NCBI GenBank assembly: GCA_002339265.1
Contig: DDKG01000048.1
Span: 1-11,166, forward strand
Origin: Massilia sp. UBA2604
GTDB taxonomy: Bacteria; Pseudomonadota; Gammaproteobacteria; Burkholderiales; Burkholderiaceae_D
DNA: 11,166 nucleotides
Direction: 5' to 3'
The notes under the pieces were generated by a model that worked only from the letters and a program-made list of their open reading frames with translations, searched no databases and was not told the origin of the DNA. The translations under genes were made by a program, and so were the position numbers. Shown here in pieces: positions 6,317 to 11,166 of this stretch (position 1 is its first letter; each line of letters opens with the position of its first letter).

Positions 6317-7213
6317 CTAGTTGTACAGGGTGCCGGTGTTCACGATCGGCTGGGTTTCCTTGTCCGAACACAGCACGACCAGCAGATTGCTGACCATCGC
6401 CGCCTTGCGCTCGTCGTCGAGTTCGACGATGCCACGCTCGGACAATCCCTTCAGCGCCGTCTCCACCATGCTCACCGCGCCATGCACGATTTTAGCGCGG
6501 GCGCTGATGATCGCCTCGGCCTGCTGGCGGCGCAGCATCACCTGGGCGATCTCGGCGGCGTAGGCCAGGTGGGTCAGCTTGGCGTCGAGCACTTCGACGC
6601 CGGCCGCCTCGAAGCGCGCCTGCAATTCGCCCTTGAGCGTGTCGGCCACCACGTCCATGCCGGCGCGCAGGGTGGTCTCGCCCGGCGCCAGGTCTTCCCC
6701 CTCGTCGTAGGCGTATTGCGAGGCCAGGTGGCGCAGCGCGGCTTCGGCCTGGATCGACACATAGCGCTCGAAGTCATCCACCTCGAACACCGCCTGCGCG
6801 GTGTCGCGCACGCGCCAGACGACCGCCGCGCTGATCTCGACGGGATTACCGCGCTTGTCGTTGACCTTGAGCGTCGGCGCATTGAAGTTACGGGCGCGCA
6901 GCGACAGGCGCCGTTTGACGTAGAACGGGAAGGCCCAGCGCAGCCCTTCGCTGCGGTCGGTGCCGATGTACTTGCCGAACAGCGTCAGGATCGCGCTCTC
7001 GTTCGGCTGCAGCATGTACAGGCCGCCCAGGCACAACAGGCCGGCGAGCCCCAGTACCACGGCACCGAGCAGGAAATACAGGCCTTCGGAAGACTCGGCC
7101 ATCCTCTTCATGAGGTAGAACGTACCCAGCAGCAGCAGGATCCCGGCGCAGGCCGCCAGGTAGCCGCTCGCCGACGAGAACGCCGACTCGCGGCGCGTAT
7201 GTGCTGCATTCAT
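6317..7213 (-). CDS. SPFH/band-7 domain membrane protein
   Basis: This is a 298-residue stomatin/prohibitin/flotillin/HflK-type protein. It has two hydrophobic segments (about 16-36 and 44-66), followed by the SPFH domain (about 68-240). Typical pieces are [15 protein letters not shown] (68-82), LRWAFPFY (91-98), [15 protein letters not shown] (121-135), and the coiled helix ending with [28 protein letters not shown] (220-247). SPFH proteins form oligomeric rings or microdomains at the membrane and often regulate membrane proteases or stress responses. No NfeD or protease partner is next to it; instead it leads an operon with a ribbon-helix-helix gene. The ATG at 7213 has a good Shine-Dalgarno (GAGGGGA at 7220-7226, 6 bases away) and a clear promoter upstream. 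The exact role is unknown. Confidence 0.88.
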   Translation of the reverse strand: MNAAHTRRESAFSSASGYLAACAGILLLLGTFYLMKRMAESSEGLYFLLGAVVLGLAGLLCLGGLYMLQPNESAILTLFGKYIGTDRSEGLRWAFPFYVKRRLSLRARNFNAPTLKVNDKRGNPVEISAAVVWRVRDTAQAVFEVDDFERYVSIQAEAALRHLASQYAYDEGEDLAPGETTLRAGMDVVADTLKGELQARFEAAGVEVLDAKLTHLAYAAEIAQVMLRRQQAEAIISARAKIVHGAVSMVETALKGLSERGIVELDDERKAAMVSNLLVVLCSDKETQPIVNTGTLYN

Positions 7214-7242
7214 GGTGATTCCCCTCTCAGGTAGGTAGCATC

Positions 7243-7258
7243 AAAGTGATATCACTTT
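7243..7258. promoter_or_regulatory. Perfect 16-bp palindromic operator overlapping the SPFH promoter
   Basis: AAAGTGATATCACTTT is identical on both strands and overlaps the -10 hexamer at 7254-7259, so a protein bound here should block RNA polymerase. Two further GTGAT-type half sites flank it symmetrically (GGTGAT at 7214-7219 and ATCACC at 7262-7267). A dimeric regulator is expected; the ribbon-helix-helix protein of the operon or an unlinked GntR-like factor are candidates. The palindrome is directly seen; the repressor identity is inference. Confidence 0.7.
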
Positions 7259-7282
7259 AGGATCACCAGGAATTCTTGTCAA
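7254..7282 (-). promoter_or_regulatory. Sigma70-type promoter of the SPFH operon
   Basis: On the minus strand a consensus -35 TTGACA (7277-7282) is followed after exactly 17 bases by -10 TAAAGT (7254-7259, 4 of 6 matches). Transcription would start near 7247, leaving a leader of about 34 bases before the ATG at 7213. This is the best promoter in the window and explains expression of the SPFH, ribbon-helix-helix, yciH and probably ATPase genes. Confidence 0.75.
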
Positions 7283-7297
7283 GCAACTTGATGACGT

Positions 7298-8584
7298 TTA
7301 TTGCAAACGCACCGCGACATCGAACAGCCAGGTGCGGCGGATCTCGACCACGTCGTAGTGCCGCGCCAGCGCCGGCGGGAACGGGCCGAATGGTGCCTGG
7401 CTTGCGATGATCTTGCGGATGCCCTCATCGATCGCCGGCACACCGCTCGAGGTTTCGAAGGTGACCTTTTCGACCGAACCGTCGGCGCGCACCGCAACCG
7501 TCACGACCGGCTGGGTATGTGGCTGCTTGACCGCCTCGCGCACCATGTCCAGCGTCCGGTTCAACTCGATCTTGCGGCCCATCGCCTGCGCATACTGCAC
7601 CAGGTCCTGGTTAGGATCGGCACGTCCGAACAGCCAGCCGCGACGCAGGCCGCTGACCGTCGGTTGCGGCGAACCGGATGGACTGTCGGTGCGCTCGCGC
7701 GCGGCGGCTTCGCGCGCGAGCTGCTCGGCGATCGCACGGAGACGTTCGGCGCGCGGCGCCAGTTGCCCGGCCTGCGCTGGTCCCGGCCCCGGCCCTGGCC
7801 CCGGCTGCACCAAAGGCTGGCTGGCCTGCGCCTGCCTTGCCCTTTCCTGCTCGCGCTGCGCTTCTTCCAGCCTTGCTTGTTCCTGGCGAGCTTGCTCCTG
7901 GCGAGCTTGCTCCTGGCGGGCTTGCTCCCGCCTGGCCTGCTCCTGACGCGCCTGTTCCTGGCGTGCCTGTTCTTGACGGTCCTGTTCCTGCCGTGCCAGC
8001 TCTTGCTGGATTTCTTCCTGGCGTGCAGCTTCGCGCTGGGCCGTTGCCTCCTGCTCCCACCGCTCGGCCTCGAGCTGCGCTTGCCGTTCCTGCTCACGTC
8101 GGTGGGCTGCGACCCGTTCGGCCTCCACGCGCGCACTGGCCTCGCGTTCGGCCTGCTCGCGCGCGAGTGCGATCAGATCGACCTCGGCCGGTTCCTCATC
8201 AGCCTGCCGGGTGGGCGCCGGGGGGACTGTGGCAGCGACAGCTTCCTTGGGCCGGACCGGGGGCTTGGGGACAACGTCTTTGGACGTCCTCACGGGCGGC
8301 GTAACTGCCGCAGGCGCATGCGTGCGCGATGCGGACGGGGGCGACGGCGCGGGTGGCGACGGGATCGCGGCAGGCGCGGCAGGTGCGGCAGGCGCCAGAA
8401 CGATCTGCAGATCGCTGGCGGCCAGGCGCCGCTCTTCCCACGGAAAGCGCAGGCCGGAAAGCCCGAAGACATCCCCTTGCATCGGAATGCTCAGTAACAG
8501 CACGTGGAGCAATACGGACAGCGCTAACGCCATGCGCATGCGCCATGGCGCCGCTGGAGGGACGAACTGCGTTGATATAGCCAC
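7298..8584 (-). CDS. TonB family protein with TolA-like coiled coil
   Basis: This 428-residue protein has a single N-terminal membrane anchor (about 18-36) and a proline/alanine-rich stretch (about 64-126). A long charged, glutamine-rich coiled coil follows (about 135-252) with nine tandem five-residue units of QARQE type. Then come a GPGPGPGP run (262-269) and a C-terminal TonB domain (about 335-428), with ADGSVEKVTFETSSGVPAIDEGI and EIRRTWLFDV. The fold implies a periplasm-spanning energy transducer or envelope linker. The middle looks like TolA, while the end looks like TonB. No exbB, exbD or tolQR gene is nearby. The start appears to be GTG at 8584 without a clear Shine-Dalgarno; ATGs at 8539 and 8533 are alternatives but would sit directly at the membrane anchor. 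It follows the MshN-like gene by 78 bases, so pilus-cluster association is possible but unproven. Confidence 0.83.
   Translation of the reverse strand: MAISTQFVPPAAPWRMRMALALSVLLHVLLLSIPMQGDVFGLSGLRFPWEERRLAASDLQIVLAPAAPAAPAAIPSPPAPSPPSASRTHAPAAVTPPVRTSKDVVPKPPVRPKEAVAATVPPAPTRQADEEPAEVDLIALAREQAEREASARVEAERVAAHRREQERQAQLEAERWEQEATAQREAARQEEIQQELARQEQDRQEQARQEQARQEQARREQARQEQARQEQARQEQARLEEAQREQERARQAQASQPLVQPGPGPGPGPAQAGQLAPRAERLRAIAEQLAREAAARERTDSPSGSPQPTVSGLRRGWLFGRADPNQDLVQYAQAMGRKIELNRTLDMVREAVKQPHTQPVVTVAVRADGSVEKVTFETSSGVPAIDEGIRKIIASQAPFGPFPPALARHYDVVEIRRTWLFDVAVRLQ
7865..7999 (-). repeat. In-frame tandem repeat, nine 15-base units, in the TonB-family gene
   Basis: Nine consecutive 15-base units encode the pentapeptides LARQE, QDRQE, QARQE (five copies), QARRE and QARLE, residues 196-240. 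The plus-strand unit is close to GCTTGCTCCTGGCGA, with drift between copies. In-frame repeats of this kind can gain or lose units by slippage and so change the length of the periplasmic rod without a frameshift. Confidence 0.85.
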
Positions 8585-8626
8585 GAGACTTTGCGAAAGA
8601 ATGCCAGGGATGGAACGAACCCGGCG

Positions 8627-8635
8627 ATGCTATCA
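8627..8635 (-). promoter_or_regulatory. Possible extended -10 promoter of the TonB-family gene
   Basis: In the 78-base gap after the MshN-like gene, the minus strand reads TGATAGCAT, an extended -10 pattern (TGn plus TAGCAT, 4 of 6). It lies about 42 bases upstream of the GTG start. The -35 region is not recognisable. A short inverted pair GGCGAT/ATCGCC (8623-8628 and 8647-8652) surrounds it. The evidence is weak. Confidence 0.3.
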
Positions 8636-8662
8636 CAACAACATGGATCGCCGGCCCCTGTC

Positions 8663-9658
8663 CTAGCGTTCGAGCTGCCCCAGGCGGCGCTCGACGAAGG
8701 CCGTCAGCTCGGGCGACAGCGTCCCGCTGCCCAACGCCTGCCAGAACGCCGCCACCGCCTCTGCATCGCGCTTCTCGGCCTGCAGCGAGATGCCGAGGCC
8801 CATCCACCACACGCCGTTGCCCGACGCCGTGCGCAGCGCCGCCTGGTAATGCTCGGCCGCTTCGCGATGGCGTCCTTCGCGCTGCAGAACGCCGGCCAGG
8901 AAGGCGTGATATTCCCCATTGCCTGCCGCATGCGGCAGGGTGCGCATCAAGGTGGCGAGCGCCGGACCGCCCCGCTCCACTTGCAGGCGCGCCAGCAGCA
9001 TCGCCAGCGACGGCTGGCGCGCGTCGAGGGTCAGCGCGGCCTGCAGTTGGCGCATCGCTTCGTCCGGCCGCCTGGCCTCGATCAGCAGGCCGACCAGGGT
9101 TTGCCGCGACGCCTCATGGCGCGGGTCGATCTTCAACGCGGCCTGCAGGGTCGCGATGGCTTCGGTGACGCGGCCATCTTCCAGCACCAGCAGCGCGCGC
9201 CGGTAGGTGTTCTCGGTGCGCTGCGCCGTGGTCTCGCTGCGGCCGTTCACGACGGCGGGCGCCACCGGCTTGCGTGGCGCAGGCGCGGGTTTTACGGTTG
9301 CACGCGTGGATTCCGTGCGCGGTGCTGGAGGCGCCGGCACCGGCTCCGGTTCTGGCTCCGGCGGCGGTGGTGGTGCAACCTCCGCCACCTGCACCGGCGC
9401 TGATACTGGTAACACAACCGGTGCGGCCTGCACCGGCGTCGCTGCAACCGCCGGCGCCTGCGGCTCTCCCATCGCGCGCCAGCCGATCAGGCCGGCCGCG
9501 CCGACGGCGCCCAAGGCAGCGCCAAGCAGTGCAACGCGCACCCAGCGCGCGCGCGGCTCGGGCGCCGGCGCCAGGCGCACGTCGGCCGGCAGCGGCGCGG
9601 CGCCGGGCTGGCCGGCGCGCGCGTCGAGGTCCTGCAGCATCTTGTTAATCAGGCTCAT
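8663..9658 (-). CDS. mshN: MshN-like tetratricopeptide repeat protein of pilus/secretion assembly
   Basis: The 331-residue protein begins MSLINKMLQDLDAR, the signature start of MshN and related GspB-type assembly proteins. A cytoplasmic stretch is followed by one membrane helix (about 41-60), a proline/glutamate-rich linker (about 68-135, including PPPPPEPEPEP) and a periplasmic array of tetratricopeptide repeats (about 145-331). Repeat units are seen at ALLVLEDGRVTEAIATLQAALKIDPRH, LLIEARRPDEAMRQLQAALTLD and GVLQREGRHREAAEHYQAAL. MshN is part of the inner-membrane assembly platform for MSHA-type pili. The ATG at 9658 overlaps the stop of the upstream ATPase gene by four bases (ATGA), showing operon structure and fixing the start; the longer open frame to 10369 is a shadow. 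Unlike Vibrio msh clusters as I recall them, no mshE follows. Confidence 0.85.
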   Translation of the reverse strand: MSLINKMLQDLDARAGQPGAAPLPADVRLAPAPEPRARWVRVALLGAALGAVGAAGLIGWRAMGEPQAPAVAATPVQAAPVVLPVSAPVQVAEVAPPPPPEPEPEPVPAPPAPRTESTRATVKPAPAPRKPVAPAVVNGRSETTAQRTENTYRRALLVLEDGRVTEAIATLQAALKIDPRHEASRQTLVGLLIEARRPDEAMRQLQAALTLDARQPSLAMLLARLQVERGGPALATLMRTLPHAAGNGEYHAFLAGVLQREGRHREAAEHYQAALRTASGNGVWWMGLGISLQAEKRDAEAVAAFWQALGSGTLSPELTAFVERRLGQLER

Positions 9659-10545
9659 CGCGCGAACGTCCAGGCCAGGCCGGCCGCGGCACCGGCGACG
9701 ACGGCGCCAGCCCCCAGCCAGGTCCAGATCGTGCGCGTGACGCCGATCGTGTCGCGCGCGGCGATCGCCACGTGGCTCTTGACCACTTGTTGCTGGCCCT
9801 GGCCGTAGCTGAGCATCAGCGCCTTGTGCGCCATGATGTTGACCAGGCGCGGCACGCCGCCGCTGGCTTGATACAGGCCGCGGATCGCGGGGCCGGTGAA
9901 CAGGCGCGCGCCGCTGAAGCCGGCAACGCGCAGGCGGTGCGCCACGTAGAAATCGAGGTCGTCGCGGCTCAGGGGGCCGAGGTGATAGTGGAAGGTGATG
10001 CGCTGGGCCAGCTGGCGGATCGTGTCGAGTTCGAGCTTGCGGTTCAGTTCCGGCTGCCCGAACAGGACGATCTGCAGGAGTTTCCTCTTCTCGGTCTCGA
10101 GATTGGTGAGCAAGCGCAGCGCCTCCAGGCTCTCCACGGGAATCGCCTGCGCCTCGTCCAGGCACAGCACGACGCGCTGGCCCTGCCGCGCCAGGTGCAG
10201 CAGGCGCAGGTTGATCGCCTTGAGCAGCTGGTGCTGGTCGACGTCGCGCGCGAGCGCGATCTCCAGCTCGTCGGCCAGCGCCAGCATCAGGGTGCGCGGT
10301 TCCAGATACGGGTTCGGGATGTAGGCGGTAACGAAGCCCGGGCCCAGGGTGGCCATGAACTTGCGGCACAACAGCGTCTTGCCGGTGCCGACCTCACCGG
10401 TGATCTTGATGAAGCCTTCGCCGCCGCGGGTCGCCACCAGCAACGTGTTCAGCGCTTCCTGCGAGCGCGGGCTGCCGAAGAAGAAGCTGGTGTCGGGCGT
10501 GATCCCGAACGGCAGCTCGCGCAGGCCGAAGTGCGCCGCGTACAT
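9655..10545 (-). CDS. mshM: MshM/ExeA-like AAA ATPase of pilus/secretion assembly
   Basis: This 296-residue ExeA/GspA-family AAA+ ATPase (AAA_22 type) opens with MYAAHFGLRELPFGITPD and F..SP.SQEAL, typical of the family. Walker A is GEVGTGKT (50-57) and Walker B is VVLCLDEAQ (125-133). A sensor-1-like FGQPEL lies at 162-167, the arginine-finger region is RQLAQRI (177-183), and sensor 2 is GGVPRLVNI (229-237). A hydrophobic segment at about 273-293 (TIWTWLGAGAVVAG) suggests a C-terminal membrane anchor, with no peptidoglycan-binding domain after it, which fits MshM better than full-length ExeA. It likely helps insert or multimerise the MshL secretin. Its start overlaps the secretin stop by one base (TGATG) and its stop overlaps the mshN start. 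Confidence 0.87.
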   Translation of the reverse strand: MYAAHFGLRELPFGITPDTSFFFGSPRSQEALNTLLVATRGGEGFIKITGEVGTGKTLLCRKFMATLGPGFVTAYIPNPYLEPRTLMLALADELEIALARDVDQHQLLKAINLRLLHLARQGQRVVLCLDEAQAIPVESLEALRLLTNLETEKRKLLQIVLFGQPELNRKLELDTIRQLAQRITFHYHLGPLSRDDLDFYVAHRLRVAGFSGARLFTGPAIRGLYQASGGVPRLVNIMAHKALMLSYGQGQQQVVKSHVAIAARDTIGVTRTIWTWLGAGAVVAGAAAGLAWTFAR

Positions 10546-11165
10546 CAGTCGGCGCCCAGGGTGCGGCCGCGGCTGCGCGGGTCGAGCTGTTCGATGCGGC
10601 GGCCGGCGTCGAGCATGTCCTGACTCCAGTCGCTCGCGCCTTCGACGATGGTCGGCTTGATCAGCACCACCAGCTCGCGCTTCTGGCTCATGCGGGCCTT
10701 GTTGCGGAACAGCTGGCCCAGCAGCGGGATCTTGTCGGCGCCCGGCAACTGGTCGGTATCGCCGCTCGAGGCCTGGCGCATCAGGCCGCCGATCGCCACC
10801 ACCTGGCCGTCGCGGCCGCGCACGATGCTGTCCAGCTCCGAGGTGCTCGACGCCGCCAGCGGCAGGCGCAAGGTGCCGCCCGAACCCAGGTCGACGTCCT
10901 TGTTGACGGTGGTGACCTGGCTCACCGACGGGTGTACGTGCAGGAGGATATTCCCCTTGTCGTCGATCTGCGGCGTCACGTCCAGCACCACGCCCGAGAA
11001 GAAGGGCTGCACCGTCACGCTCGGGCTGACGATGGTGCTGTTGTTGGTGGTGTTGATATTGTTGGTGATGCCGGTGACGAAGAATTCGTCGGTACCGATC
11101 TTGAGCACGGCCTTCTGGTTGTTGACCGCCGCGATGCGGGGGCTCGACAGCACGTGCACGCTGCC
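10545..11165 (-). CDS. mshL: MshL-like secretin, C-terminal part (5' end outside window)
   Basis: The visible 206 codons are the C-terminal secretin domain of an outer-membrane channel of the MshL/PilQ/GspD superfamily. Landmarks are the VLSSPRIAAVNNQKAVLKIG start of the secretin core, GVVLDVTPQID..GNILLHVHPSVS, the STSELDSIVRGRDGQVVAIGGL strand region, and the closing IPLLGQLFRNK......ELVVLIKPTIVEG motif. The next genes, mshM-like and mshN-like, favour the MSHA-type assignment over PilQ or GspD. Frame is open to the window edge at 11165; the GTG at 11159 is internal. The stop overlaps the mshM start (TGATG), so the three genes are translationally linked. The N-terminal STN and N domains and the signal peptide lie outside the window. 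Confidence 0.9.
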   Translation of the reverse strand, partial: GSVHVLSSPRIAAVNNQKAVLKIGTDEFFVTGITNNINTTNNSTIVSPSVTVQPFFSGVVLDVTPQIDDKGNILLHVHPSVSQVTTVNKDVDLGSGGTLRLPLAASSTSELDSIVRGRDGQVVAIGGLMRQASSGDTDQLPGADKIPLLGQLFRNKARMSQKRELVVLIKPTIVEGASDWSQDMLDAGRRIEQLDPRSRGRTLGAD

Positions 11166-11166
11166 C

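Noticed and set aside
5036..7234. 732-codon open frame on the plus strand across the ATPase, yciH, RHH and SPFH genes
   Set aside because: It is antisense to four recognisable genes, has low-complexity His/Arg/Gln-rich translation and no domain. It is the usual result of high GC codon use.
7865..7999. Regular 15-base repeats as a possible CRISPR-like array
   Set aside because: The units are contiguous without spacers and encode in-frame pentapeptides of a coiled coil.
7301..8497. 398-codon plus-strand open frame opposite the TonB-family gene
   Set aside because: Leucine/arginine-rich shadow of the repeats on the real strand.
8663..10369. Long version of the MshN reading frame (568 codons)
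   Set aside because: The extra N-terminal part only overlaps mshM in another frame; MSLINKMLQDLD at 9658 is the family start and overlaps the mshM stop.

Overview
The window is a GC-rich (about two-thirds G+C by eye), densely coding piece of chromosome that looks like a betaproteobacterium of the Oxalobacteraceae (Massilia/Telluria/Duganella type). That guess rests on protein resemblance, the GC-rich codon use and a palindromic repeat family I associate with such genomes. No search was run. There are no rRNA, tRNA, CRISPR, IS or phage genes. No gene-free stretch exceeds 300 bases; the longest is the 171-base gap at 311-481, which is filled with palindromic repeats.

Left part (1-2922): the 3' end of bamD (outer-membrane assembly) runs rightward into a structured repeat region and converges on yaaA (peroxide-stress protein, minus strand). 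A PIN-domain nuclease gene starts 36 bases from yaaA in the opposite direction. It is followed by a class I/II aminotransferase of the methionine aminotransferase (YbdL-like) type.

Middle part (2926-7282), all on the minus strand. Going leftward from the right end, a clear sigma70-type promoter (7254-7282), overlapped by a perfect 16-bp palindrome, drives a probable four-gene operon: an SPFH/band-7 membrane protein, a small ribbon-helix-helix protein, a YciH/SUI1 translation factor and an ABC-like AAA ATPase. Then come paeA (polyamine exporter, YtfL orthologue) with its own candidate promoter, and a DUF4126 membrane protein gene.

Right part (7298-11166), also minus strand: the 3' end of an MshL-type secretin, an MshM-type AAA ATPase and an MshN-type TPR protein, with stop and start codons overlapping. 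These are part of an MSHA-type pilus or secretion assembly cluster. After 78 bases comes a TonB/TolA-like protein with a pentapeptide-repeat coiled coil and a C-terminal TonB domain.

Most genes are recognisable housekeeping or envelope genes. The least described element is the SPFH-RHH-YciH-ATPase operon with its palindromic operator. I see no proof of a wholly new system, but that operon is the best candidate for follow-up.
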